In this document: one piece after another, positions 1 to 10,527 of the stretch
How the letters are laid out: each line of letters opens with the position of its first letter
How positions within the stretch are numbered: position 1 is the first letter of the stretch
NCBI RefSeq assembly: GCF_030272615.1
Contig: NC_081406.1
Coordinates: forward strand, 166,267,521-166,331,520
Length of the DNA: 64,000 nt
Reading direction: 5' to 3'
Origin: Cryptomeria japonica
Lineage: Eukaryota; Streptophyta; Pinopsida; Cupressales; Cupressaceae
Notes under the pieces: generated by a model
The model's input: the letters and a program-made list of their open reading frames with translations, nothing else
The model's database searches: none
Told to the model about the DNA's origin: nothing
Made by a program: the position numbers and the translations under genes

Positions 1-793
1 TATGAGCAATCTTGCATCAACCAAAAAATGTATCCCTTTCAATTTAGTTCTTGTTCAATTCAGAGTGCAGTTTTTTGTGTTCTTACCAGTAGTTGCTTAC
101 TTTTCATTACAGATCCTATTTTTGGTTTTCAGGCTAGTTAATGTGCTTAATTCCATATTTTGAGTCCATTTGGATTATTTTCTAGCTAGTTATCACTCCC
201 GATTGACTGTTTTTGGGTTTTGGGATAGTTCTTGTGCTTACCGGTTAAGTTTCCTTCATTACTGGAGTGACTCTTGGCATGTGGACCTTTTTGGGGTCTT
301 GTCTGATGTTCTTTGGTGCATGGTCGACCTTCTTGTTGATCCGCACTTCTTGGTTCTTATTTTCTGAAAGGATTTCTTTCATTCATGGGGTCGACCTAGT
401 TACACGTTTCATTTTCCTGATTTGGTAAATGTAATCTTTTGAGGCTGACTCAGATATGTTTCAGAGGGTATATATATGGTACTATGTAATCATTTGTAGG
501 GCAGAGGAAGTAGAAATTAGAATAAGGATTGAGATTGGTAATTAGTGATCTACTTGATCCTGAGAGTCCTCGTTGGATTGTATCTAGCTTGTAGCCTGCA
601 TGTAACCACTTAACTACCAGATATTCTATGATGATTGTATGCTGATAACCGGTTGGTTTCTGTAAGTTCTAAGGAAATAATATGATCTATTTCTATAATC
701 TTTCTATGTTTTCTTGTTGCTTTCATTATGTTACTCTTGCTACATAAGCTGCTTAATTCTCTTTTTAAGATTTTATCGATTATGGCTGCATAA
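1..793 (+). repeat. 5' LTR of element A (left edge cut by window)
   Basis: Matches the LTRs at 10528-11343, 52589-53389 and 55556-56366 along its whole length, including the opening words about seven bases into 'atgagcaatcttgcatcaacc' and the closing 'tatggctgcat'. A TATA-like run (TATATATA) lies near 470. The terminal CA expected by comparison with B has changed to 'taa' at 791-793. Confidence 0.88.
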
Positions 794-795
794 AT

Positions 796-807
796 TGGTA
801 TCAGAGT
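796..807 (+). promoter_or_regulatory. Primer binding site of element A (initiator tRNA-Met type)
   Basis: TGGTATCAGAGT starts three bases after the 5' LTR; it matches the usual plant iMet site TGGTATCAGAGC except for the last base. Confidence 0.85.
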
Positions 808-982
808 TGGTTATGAACCGGTTAGTGGAAGAGTTGTTTGCAAACCTTGAAGCATTCCTTTAGGTGGACAGATCATCGATAGGGGCAAGTTGCATGTATG
901 TTCAATAGATCACCGAGGAGAGGCAATTGAAACCAGTAGTCAAATTTCTAAGTTGAGGTAGTTCACTAGAACGGAAGAGGAG

Positions 983-1245
983 ATGACGCCTAGAAGGAAA
1001 AACCCCCAGAGGGTAGAGTAGATGACGGAGAACTTCAAGAATGAAGTGAGGAACAAAATCTATAATGCATTGGCTAGTTTGTGGAGGAACCCTGAATCTG
1101 AGGATGAGTATGAATAATCCAGTGAAGAGCTTGAAGTGGAAGAAGTTGAAGGACCAGAAGATGAAAGAGAGGAAAGATTCCTCAGAGCAATGGCACAAGC
1201 GAGTAAATTTCATAAGTGGAAGTTTCAAACTTTTTTGGAACGCTT
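983..1245 (+). pseudogene. gag, N-terminal piece (element A)
   Basis: Starts at an ATG followed by Thr-Pro-Arg-Arg, the same beginning as the gag of element B at 53580. It reads through an acidic, Glu-rich segment to the words 'RFLRAMAQASK', again shared with B. A TAG at about 1019 and a second in-frame stop interrupt it, and at 1245 the frame is cut by insertion of element C. Translation resumes at 8893. Gag would form the particle shell in the cytoplasm; this copy cannot make an intact protein. Confidence 0.7.
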
Positions 1246-2329
1246 TGTTGGCAATTTTGATGTTTGATGTTGTGATTGTCATTGATGGTCACACACTTTC
1301 CTTGAGATCACTTTTCGTTTGTATGTGTTAAAACTCAACCAATATTTGTTCCAACCGGTATCATGTATTATAGTCTTCAGACCATCGGTGTTTTGCAGAA
1401 AGCATTCACCAATCTCAAGCGGCATGAAGACCCCAAGTGGTTTGAGGATCTCAAGCGGTATGAAGGAGAGAAGCGGCACAACACATATTTCCCAGTCTTC
1501 ATTTTGTCTAGCCAGTAATACTTTGTGCTGAGTTACCAACCGATATTTTGTGATGAGTTACCATCCACTGATTGTTTAGCAATGCCAACACTTTGGCGGT
1601 GCATATTGTGTTGTGTTACCAAAAGTGTCCAGATGCATTGAACCTAGGAAATTGTATTATAATCCTACTGGACCAACATGAAATCAGATTCCTTTATAAG
1701 GACATCATGTCTAGCATTTTAGGGATGTTGTTAGGGTTTAAGGTGGTTCATGAGTTTTAGTAGAGAGTGAAAGTATTGAAGACTGAAGTAATGCTGGAAT
1801 GCATTAGGAACAAGCTATCAAGGATCTAATCAAGCAATCTGTGTTATTCGCTAGATCATTCACTTGTTGATTACTCACATCTTCGACAAGTCTGAAGCCC
1901 TTAACCAGGTAGGCCCGAAAAGCCTTTTGTAAATCCTTTGACAAGGTGATTCACATCTGTGGATCCAAAATCCGCTTGCAAGGTAGTCTTTAATCGAACT
2001 TATCTCCTAACAGAGATTGAGATTCCTAACAGGATCTATTCTAGTAAAGAACATTATATGACCTTAACCGGTCTGGGTACTATTCTGCAGATACTTAATT
2101 GTGAGCTTCGTCTCACTGTGGTTTTTCCCATTTGGGTTTCCATGTCAAAATCTCTTGTGTTATGGTGATTGTGCTTCTATTGGTGAATGCATTATTTGTT
2201 GTTTCATTTGCATATGTGATAATCAATCTGCCAGTGAGACTATTTACCAGTTTACTGCTAGATTGTTTAAGTGTTTAAGTTCAGTGTTTTTTGGTATACT
2301 AATTCACCCCCCCCTCTTAGTATTCATCA
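1246..2329 (+). repeat. 5' LTR of element C
   Basis: About 1,084 bp, TG...CA ends, near-identical word for word to 7795-8892. A TATA-like TATAAG at 1694-1699 is conserved in the 3' copy. It ends with the C-run motif and 'tagtattcatca'. Confidence 0.92.
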
Positions 2330-2331
2330 AT

Positions 2332-2344
2332 TGGTATCAAAACC
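2332..2344 (+). promoter_or_regulatory. Primer binding site of element C (iMet-like)
   Basis: TGGTATCAAAACC lies two bases after the LTR. It resembles the copia variant TGGTATCAAAGCC of the initiator tRNA site. Confidence 0.75.
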
Positions 2345-2381
2345 AACCTTTGTATAAGTTTAACCACTTGAAAGGAGATAT

Positions 2382-3660
2382 GGGGGAATACACTATGAGG
2401 GAACTTACTCACCAGCTCACTCAGTCTAAGCAAGCCTATGATGAACTTATGTTCAAATATAAGGCCTCTTAGGCAAAAAGAAGAGAGCATGCTGAAAAGC
2501 TGATGGAGCTAACTGAAAATAGTTCCTTTGATGAAGCAGACATGGAAGCTCTAATTCAAGAAGTAGAAAAACTAAATGAGTCTAATGCCAATCTAAGAAA
2601 AGAGTTGGAGGGACTAACCATCAGAATGTGTCAAGAGCTGGAGAATAGGAGAAAGACTGAGGATCTGGTAAGAGACAAGGATCATGAGATCTCCAAACTA
2701 AAACAGGAAATCAGTGCCCTAACCGCTCAACTCCATGAGAGTAAAGTGGAAAAGGAAGACATGCAAGGAGAACTGAACATTGCTATCTCTGAGAATGCTA
2801 ACCTGTTAGAAACCAATGCTGCTATTTCCAAGGAACTCTCTGAGTCAAATGAAATACTTGCTAAGTTCAATATGAGTTCTGTCAGACTAGAACAAAAGCT
2901 TGAATCTGTTCAACCGATAAAAAATAAGACTGGGCTTGGTTTTTCCAGTTATGAGGAAGGTGAAACCTCTGGTCCAAAAGATGGACCATCAAAGAAGAAA
3001 TCGACACCAAAGGATAAAGGTAACAAAAAGTTCAAACTTGTTTGTTTTAACTATCTTAAGGAAGGACACACTACCAATGTATGTAGAAGTAAGGCCTACA
3101 ACAATTTTCCTTATTTTCTAAATGATAAGCCTACACCCAATAGATTCAATGGTAACTGTTATGCATGCAACAAGTTTGGGCATAGAGCATTTGAATGCAG
3201 GTCTGTCATGCACAACATTGGAAGGTATCGTCAAAGGAGTCAAGGAGTTTTTCCTAAACTCTCTGGGAACTAGAATCCAAACTGGTATAATACCTACAAC
3301 AATCAGTCAGGTAGCGGTGGCTATCAAGCGGCAACTAGATGGAGAACAAACTATTGGATTTTTCATGGTCATGGTCACACTGCTGCAACATGTAGAAGGA
3401 AGAATGGAAACATGAATAATGGACCATGGAGAGCACCTAGAATGGTTTGCTATCATTGCAACAAACCGGGTCACACAACTAGATTCTACAGGATGAGAAA
3501 GAACATATCAAATAATATACCGGTCACTCTGGAAGGAAAGATTGATGTTGAAACTGTTCAATCAGATATAAAGAAAGTATGGAAGAAAAAATCTAATGAA
3601 GTGTTACAAGAAGAACCGGTTTCTACACCTAGTGTAGAAGTCACTGAATCGGCAAACTAA
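2382..3660 (+). pseudogene. gag-like protein with coiled coil and zinc knuckles (element C)
   Basis: Begins MGEYTMRELTHQL and reads to ESAN-stop with breaks at 2470 (TAG) and 3271, plus a frame change after that. The first about 170 residues are a heptad-rich coiled coil (repeated Leu/Glu/Lys). A Lys-rich linker follows, then CCHC-like knuckles: CFNYLKEGHTTNVC (second Cys replaced by Tyr), CYACNKFGHRAFEC (intact), a remnant GHTAATC, and CYHCNKPGHTTRFY (last Cys replaced by Tyr). This matches the C-terminal half of copia gag; element F has the same coiled-coil then knuckle order. The UBN2/DUF4219 N-terminal half present in F is absent here. It probably bound RNA in the particle; this copy is inactive. 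Confidence 0.75.
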
Positions 3661-4107
3661 GCTTCAAAAGCTTAGGGAGAGACAACAGTGATATATCTCG
3701 ATCCCCTGGTCCACACCGGTAAAAGACCTTAACCAACATGTGATACCTGTCATTTGGTAGAAGATCGGAAATGGTAAAAAATGGCAAATTAGGGTTTACG
3801 CCCTAATTATAGTGGAGCATTTATTACGGTAGGTGAGGAATATGTTTAAAAGAATTTTCAAATCATTTCTCACTAACATTTTTTGAGCGAAGAAGTTTTT
3901 CAAGTGCAGAGCGAAGAGAAAGCGATTTTGTGCTGCAATCAAAGAAATTTTGAAATCCTGAAGGAGAATCTGAAGGAAACATTTGCTGGAGGAGTTTAGA
4001 ACACAAAGCAGTATCTTTGCAAACCAAAGGAGTGTGAAGAAAAGTGGAATCAGCAAGCCCTAAATTATCAATTTCTGAAAGGTATTTCTCGAGTTTTCTT
4101 GTTTATC
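3661..4107 (+). other. Spacer between gag and ORF2 of element C
   Basis: About 450 bp with frequent stops in every frame and no recognisable motif; it separates the gag stop from the ORF2 ATG. It could act as an intron or leader for ORF2, but I see no convincing splice pair. Confidence 0.5.
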
Positions 4108-7100
4108 ATGGCTTCCGCATCTCATGCTAGTTCTAGTGCAACTGTTGATTCTATGGACTTCATTAAGTGAAAGTCGAAATATAATGCCCTGTCTCAAGTA
4201 CCGGCTGGTGTTATAGTAGAAGAAGGGATTTCTAATTTTATAGACTACAAAATTGAAGACCTAGGGTCTCTTGCAATCCATTCTCAGCTAGGTCTATTAT
4301 GTGGGAAGGATAAAATGATTAAACTGGAGTACAGCATCTTGGAGAAGAAGATGCTTCACAATGTGGTTTACTTCCTAGAGGATTTCTCAAATGACCACAT
4401 TCGAATCATTCTGAGCAGAGTTCATGGTGACAAGATGTATCTTAAGAGAACACATGATATCAAACCACAAGCAATTCATGCCGTCACCGGGTTCTGCAAT
4501 ACAGGGGAAGTGTTGGCCCTAAGGAAGGTAAGAAAAACTGAAATGTCCAAGCTCACCTGTTTAGTGAGTGACTCACGAGGTATGACTGTCAACTCAATCA
4601 ATGACGATCTGGTCAAGTATGCCTACATGGTGATAGGCTACCAGACATTCTCTGCTAGCAAAATTAATTATGTCTCTGCTGCAGCGGTAAATGCCGCTTA
4701 CAGGATTATCAAAGAAGACGCATCATTTGACTTATGCACCTGTATGCACTGGCAACTTCTGTTAAACCTAACCTCTATCAAACATGACAATGCCTTGAGA
4801 TTCAAGTTTGGACAACTATTGGTTGGGTTGTTCTTTTACTTCCAAGGCTACTTTCCAAGAGTAGGTGATGTCCAGTGGTCTGCTGACCAACCAGTAACCA
4901 AGCAAATCAAGGAAAGCCTACAAGCAGTTGGAACTAGTTACCCTAAAGTTCTGAACAAGTATTTTGATGAGTTCAAACACAAAATGAGTCAGAGGGTAAG
5001 AATATTAGGTGATATTATCAAGAAATATGAAGATGATATCTGTTTCACCATTAAAGTGGATGAATTCCTAATGGAGGTTGTTGAGCCTAGACAGGAAGAA
5101 GTGGAGCCTATGGGCTATGAGGTAATGAATGACATGCTGGAAGGGTATGTCTCTACCCTTATTGCCTCACCTCTTGATCCAAAGGCAAAAAGAATCGGCA
5201 CCTACCTATAAAGGGTAACACCGGCTGAGGATCCATCAGCAAAGAAAGGAAAAGAACCTGCAGTGAAGAAGGCAAAGGAAGTGCCATCTGCATCAACACC
5301 GATTACTGCAGCCAGTCCCAAAGTGACCAAGCGGCCACCAGTTAAGAAGAAATCAGGAGTGGAACCTGCAAAAGTCTTCGAGAGGAAGAGGAAGCCAAAA
5401 AGCAACACACCTAACTCAAAAGAAATGGTGTCAGAAGGACCGCCTAAGAAGAAGACTAGGCAAACAAAGAAAAAGACAAAGAGTGAACTGACATCATCTG
5501 CACTGGTAAATATTGACATTTATTCCTACAAACCTTTGACAAATTGTCAAAGAACCATAAAGAATATTAGAAGAAAACTGCTGAATGATTTAATTGATTG
5601 TTTTGATGACTTTAATGATGATGAAAAGGAAGCAGTTGAACAAGAAATTATTAAATATCTATGTGCTAATGACCGGTCGCCTTCAAAAATTAGATTTGAG
5701 ACACTGGATTCTTTGTATAAGTCTTTAGACAATAAATGGTGCATTGCCATAGAGAAGGAATGCAAAATAATGGAGAAAGTATTTGCCCAATACTTTCCTG
5801 ACCTGTCCAATTCTGAGCTCTTTGAGGTCATCAATCAAAACAAAGGACTCTTCTTCACTTGAAAGAGAAGACTCTAGTTATTAGGAGGCAAAATTGATGA
5901 TGTTGACAAAGACACTCATCTATATATGACAACAGTTGTTCACTCTTACAAAGCGCTTCAAGCCAACAAGGAGGCTAAGCAAGAACCGGCAATAACTAAA
6001 CCGGATGAAGTATACAATAGTGAAGGCGAACACGTGACTAAGCAAATGGAACCCATAGATGTTGATGCCTTAGATGGTGAAAATGTGTCTCCAGATGCAC
6101 CGGTAGAAGCTGAAGGACAGGAGAAACATGAAAAAGACAAGATAAAATAGGTAGAGGAGGAAAAGAGAAAGGAAGCAGAAAAGAAGAGATAGGAATATGA
6201 AGAAGAAAAGAGAAAACAAGAGGAAGAAAATAAAAAGAAAGAGGATGAAGATGAAAAGGAGAAGAAGAAGAAGGATGAAAAGGAGAAGAAGAAGAAGAAG
6301 GATGAAGAGGAGAAGAAGAAGAAGGATGAAGAAGAAAACAAGAAGAAAGATGAAGAGGAGAAGAAGAAGAAAAATGAAGAGGAGAAGAAGAAGAAGGATG
6401 AGGAGGAAAAGAGAAAACAAGAAGAAGAGAAAAAGAAACAAGAAGATGAGAGGAAGAAGAAAGAAGAGGAGGATAAGGAAGAGAAGAAGAGAAAGGAAGC
6501 AGAAGAGAAGAAAGCTGAGGAGGAAAAGGCAGAGGAGAAGTAGAAGGAAGTGGAGAAGAAGAAAGTAGAGGAAGAAAAGGAAGAGGAGAAGCGAAAAGAA
6601 GTAGAGAAGAAAAAGAAGGAAGAAGAAAAAGAGCAAGGGGCAAAAAGCACTCAAGTGGAGACTCCAAAGGCAACCGGTAGTCAAGACAAATCGGCTGACC
6701 TCACCAATCCTATTGACCTCTAGTTTGCAAATGAAATGGATCTGCTACAGAGCATTAAGGTTGCTCAAGAATGCCTTGAAGTGATAAGGAGGAAGAAGGA
6801 GCAAGATGTCATCCAAGCTACGGTGGACACTCTTACCGGTTTGCTACCCGACACAAACCTCCCCAACACTGATTCATCACTGGCATAATTAAAGCTCCTA
6901 TGCATAGTAGTGGATGATCAGGTGCAGAGCCTAGAAGAGGTAGCAGAGGCAAATGCCAAGAAAGAGCATCAAAAGGCTCTAAACATCACCCTGGTGAAAA
7001 AGCTAAATGAGCTCTGGTTCGATCTGCAAAAAGCTCAAAAAGATATAAGGGGTGCTCTAGATGAGGGCAATCTACTTCTTAACAAGATTTGTCAACCTCA

Positions 7101-7128
7101 TCTATTTTGTGATGATGTGCTAACCTAG
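4108..7128 (+). pseudogene. ORF2 of element C: unknown globular / basic / E-K-rich / coiled-coil protein
   Basis: From an ATG at 4108 (MASASHASSSATVDS) one frame runs for about 3 kb with no frameshift, broken only by in-frame stops near 4168, 5209, 5860, 6148, 6190, 6541, 6721, 6886 and 7126. Layout: a globular N-terminal region of roughly 360 residues, with patches such as KIEDLGSLAIHSQLGLL and FGQLLVGLFFYF; a Lys/Pro-rich basic part (5220-5490) that looks like a nuclear-localisation or nucleic-acid-binding tail; a small helical part (5500-5860); a very long Glu/Lys helix (6150-6660); and a C-terminal coiled coil. I do not recognise a family. It is not gag, protease, integrase or polymerase. 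The ORF of element D (45349-48594, minus) has the same order of parts. It may be a captured host gene or an accessory protein. Confidence 0.6.
6150..6660 (+). repeat. GAAGAAGAA-type low-complexity tract in ORF2 of element C
   Basis: Purine-only (GAA/AAG)n sequence encoding alternating Glu/Lys blocks such as DEEEKKKKDEEE, typical of a single charged alpha helix. The long Phe/Ser- and Leu-rich reading frames on the other strand and the Arg-rich one in a shifted frame are shadows of this tract. Confidence 0.9.
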
Positions 7129-7782
7129 AAGACCAAACTACAATCAGATATGCAGTCATTTATAAGCACCTTCAAGATGCCATATGATTCCTTCTCCACA
7201 TATGGGCAAACTATTCACAGACTTCAAATCTAGTCTGCAAAACTTGTAGCAGAAATAAGAAACTGAACAAGGAACTTGCAGGAACTTCAACTAGTCCTAC
7301 TGCCCAGACTATAAATTCTCCAAAAATGTTATCTCAATCTAGATTACCTAACGGTGACTCAAGAAATGAGCTCAAAAGACGCCATGGAAGAACAGGTCTC
7401 CCAGATGCAGACAGAAAAGGAAGTGGCTACTTTCCTACTTGAGTCCTGGTCCTTATCTATGAAACAATTTTTGTAGGACTTTAAATCAGTTTTTGACAAG
7501 TTTTACTCTTTATTGTCAAGAACTCTTATTACTTTAATACCAAATGAAAATAGGGACTGTTCAGCTATACTTTGTCATTGTTGGCAAAGGGGGAGAAGTA
7601 TTCTGGTATTTTTAAAATTTTGATGTATGCTATGTATATCTCTATAAGCAAATAGTTATACATTGTTTTGTTTGCAAAAAGGGATAGTGTATATGCTCAG
7701 GGGGAGTAATTTTGTTTTTGGCATATTGTTTGTTGTAAAACACTTAGATGTCAAAATTTTCCTAAGTGTTGCCATCAATACC
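7129..7782 (+). other. 3' internal region of element C
   Basis: Broken continuation of coiled-coil coding sequence (for example MSSKDAMEEQVSQMQTEKE around 7363), ending near 7500. AT-rich non-coding DNA follows, with two 'aagggggag' purine blocks before the polypurine tract. Confidence 0.5.
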
Positions 7783-7794
7783 AAAGGGGGAGAT
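7783..7794 (+). promoter_or_regulatory. Polypurine tract of element C
   Basis: AAAGGGGGAGAT directly abuts the TG of the 3' LTR; this is the plus-strand primer for reverse transcription. Confidence 0.9.
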
Positions 7795-8892
7795 TGTTGG
7801 CAATTTTGATGTTTGATGTTGTGATTGTCATTGATGGTCACACACTTGCCTTGAGATTACTTTCTATTTGTATGTGTTAAAACTCAACCGGTATTTGTTC
7901 CAACCGGTATCATGTATCATAGTCTTCAAACCATCGGTGTTTTGCAGAAAGTGTTCACCGATCTCAAGCGGCATGAAGACCCCAAGCGGTTCAAGGATCT
8001 CAAGCGATATGAGGGAGAGAAGCATCACAACACATATTTCCCAGTCTTCATTTTGTCTAACCGGTAATACTCTATGCTAAGTTACCAACCGACATTTTGT
8101 GATGAGTTACCATCCACCGATTGTTTAGCGGTGCCGACACTTTGGCAGTGCATATTGTGTCATGTTACCAAAAGTGTCTAGATGCATTGAACCTAGGAAA
8201 TTGTATTGTAATCCTATTGGACCGACATGAAATCAGATTCCTTTATAAGGACATCATGTCTAGGGTTTTAGGGATGTTGTTAGGGTTTAAGGTGGTTCAT
8301 GAGTTTTAGTAGAGAGTGAAAGTGTTGAAGACTGAAGTAATGCTAGAATGTATTAGGAACGAGCTATCAAGGATCTAATCAAGCAATATGTGCTATTCGC
8401 TAGATCATTCACTTGTTGATTACTCACATCTTCGACAAGTCTGAAGCCCTTAACCAGGTAGGCCCGGAAAGCCTTTTGTAAATCCTCTAACAAGGTGATT
8501 CACATCTGTTGATCCAAAATCCTCTTGCAAGGTAGTCTTTAATTGGACTTATCTCCTAACAAAGATTGAGATTCCTAACAGGATCTGTTCTGGTAAAGAA
8601 CATTGTATGAACTTAACTAGTCTGACCTTAACTGGTCTAGGTACTATTCTACAGATAGTTACTTGTGATCTTCATCTCACCATGGTTTTTCCCATTTGGG
8701 TTTCCATGTCAAAATCTCTTGTGTTATGGTGATTGTACTTATGTGGGTGAATGCATTATTTGTTGTTTGGTTTGCATATGTGATAACCGATCTGTCAGTC
8801 AAACTATTTTACCGGTTTACTGCTAGATTGTTTAAGTGTTTAAGTTCAGCATTTTTTGGTATACTAATTCACCCCCCTCTTAGTATTCATCA
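7795..8892 (+). repeat. 3' LTR of element C
   Basis: Matches 1246-2329 throughout. It contains a short local duplication ('ccttaac-tggtctag') near 8605-8640 that the 5' copy lacks. Many differences between the two copies are C/T or G/A changes at ACCGGT words. Confidence 0.92.
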
Positions 8893-9577
8893 CGTTGAAC
8901 CCGAAGGATCTGATTGATTGGATCAGAGAGTTGGAGGATTACTTTGAGTTTGAGGATGTCAAGGACCCATAGAGAGTTTGGTTGGCACAATCTAAGTTGA
9001 AAGGGCATGCTTCCTTATGGTGGAAATAATTGCAAAAAGATAGAGTGGAGAATGGTGAAATGAAGATCCTTCAGTGGAGATAGATGGTTGGAAGATTGAA
9101 GGCCAAGTTCATACCAAGAGACTATGAGTTGAAATTGTTCAAGAAGTTGTAGAACTTTAAATAGAGAAACATGACTGTGAAAGAGTATAGTGAGGAATTC
9201 TACAAGGTGATGATTATATCTGGACATACATGGATAGAGAAAAGGTAGTGAGGTACATAAATGGACTTGCATTTAACATTCAGGATGAGATGAGTATGTT
9301 GAGGGTTTCCACGGTTGAAGAAGCTTACCAATATGCTCTGAAGGTTGAGGAGAAGGTGAGAAGAAGAAAATCGAATAACCCTAGAGGGAATGAGAGATTC
9401 AAGGGGCAGATGAGTATAAAGAAGAAAAATGTTGAGGAAGAATCAAAACCTAAGTGGAGTAAAGATCCAGAATAAAAAACATAGAGGAAAGGCAGTGGCA
9501 GCACCGATAGAGAATTTCTCAGCAAATGTTTCAAGTGTGGAGAAACCAGACATAGATTTTATGAATGTAAGTAGGGA
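8893..9577 (+). pseudogene. gag, C-terminal piece (element A)
   Basis: Continues the gag interrupted at 1245. Retrotrans_gag-type words are visible (DLIDWIRELEDYFEFEDV; INGLAFNIQDEMS; VSTVEEAYQYALKVEEKV), followed by a Lys-rich stretch and an intact CCHC knuckle CFKCGETRHRFYEC (9537-9568). In-frame TAG/TAA codons at about 8970, 9028, 9082, 9150 and 9162, plus a frameshift near 9235, inactivate it. At several of these places element B still has CAA or CAG. Confidence 0.8.
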
Positions 9578-10137
9578 ATGGTAAGAATTTGTGTGGGAAA
9601 TGAGGAACGGGAAGGTGAAGTTACTAGAACTAACTGTACACTAGATCAAGAAGAATCCCTTATGTTTAGAAGAGTCATGATGGAGCAGAGCAATGAGGAT
9701 ATCGGATCTACTCAGAGAAAGAGTCTTTTCCGGACTGTGTGCAAATCAGGTGGTAATTGTTGCAAGCTTATTGTGGATAGTGGAAGTACTAATAATTTGG
9801 TATCTAAAGAGATGGTAGTGAAGCTTGGGTTGAAGAGGCTTGATAATCCTTGTCCTTACAAGGTAGGTTGGTTACAAGATGATCAAAAGATAGAAGTAAA
9901 GGAGCAGTGTTTGGTGAATTTTAATATTGGCCATTTTAGGGATGAGGTTTTATGTGATGTTGTATCTATGAGTGCTTGTCATGTCTTGTTGAGAAGACCT
10001 TATTAGTTTGGTAGAGGATCTATTTATGACTATAGAAGAAACCTAATCACTATTGAGAAAGATGGGTAGAAATTCACATTGACTTCTTTGAAAGAGAAAG
10101 AGAAAGAGGTGAAGAATTTGATTCTTGAGAAAATTTG
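9578..10137 (+). pseudogene. Aspartic protease region (element A)
   Basis: The central motif CKLIVDSGSTNNLVSKEMV carries the retroviral-type catalytic Asp-Ser-Gly. The fold continues through FRDEVLCDVVSMSACHVLL and ends with YRRNLITIEKDG. These features match the RVP_2-like protease of plant Ty3 elements. A stop at about 10004 and another at about 10067 break the end. No reverse transcriptase follows; the frame dies out about 390 bp before the 3' LTR. Confidence 0.8.
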
Positions 10138-10527
10138 AAGTACTCAGAGAACAGTTGCAGAGGTTATATCAAAAGATGGCATGAGTCTACAAAAGGATCT
10201 AATAAATAAGCCTATTGGATAGACAAAATCAGATGACACAAAGCTTATGGTGATAAACCAGATGAAGTCTTGTCGCAAAAAACAAATTAGAGTTGCAGAC
10301 GAAAGAGAGTAGTAAGAAGAGACAATGTGCATATCTAAAGAAAAGGAAGAGAAACAAAGAGAGTTAGGGGTTAGAGAAGCCAGTTGAGATCCAAGAGGAG
10401 CTAAAGAAGAGGATGGCAGATAAGGAAGATGTTTGGATCAGAAATGAGCATGGGGTCTTTATCCCGAATCCTTTTAGATGTTCATGAGTTTCCTCTCACT
10501 AGAACATCTCTTTCTACTTGGGGTGTT
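10138..10527 (+). other. 3' internal tail of element A
   Basis: Purine-rich, stop-filled sequence homologous to 55230-55555 of element B. The final words 'tttctacttggggtgttt' precede the LTR in place of a standard polypurine tract. Confidence 0.6.

Larger units (their letters stand above)
1246..8892 (+). mobile_element. Element C: LTR element with partial gag and a large unknown ORF2, no pol
   Basis: LTRs 1246-2329 and 7795-8892 begin TGTTGGCAATTTTG and end in CATCA. A primer site TGGTATCAAAACC follows the first and a polypurine tract AAAGGGGGAGAT precedes the second. The 5.5 kb between them codes for a coiled-coil plus zinc-knuckle gag fragment (2382-3660) and then one very long decayed frame (4108-about 7126). 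No protease DSG, integrase HHCC/DDE or YVDD motif is present. The flanking pentamers, cgctt and cgttg, match at only three of five positions, so the target duplication is imperfect. The insertion interrupts element A's gag, as shown by the uninterrupted copy in B near 53845. The LTR end motif TTCACCCCCCCCTCT is typical of plant copia LTRs. Confidence 0.85.

Noticed and set aside
5958-6684. Three overlapping minus-strand frames of 200+ residues rich in Phe, Ser and Leu, and a plus-strand Arg/Lys-only frame
   Set aside because: They are other-frame readings of the GAA/AAG low-complexity tract in C ORF2; they contain no domain and exist only because the tract lacks stops.
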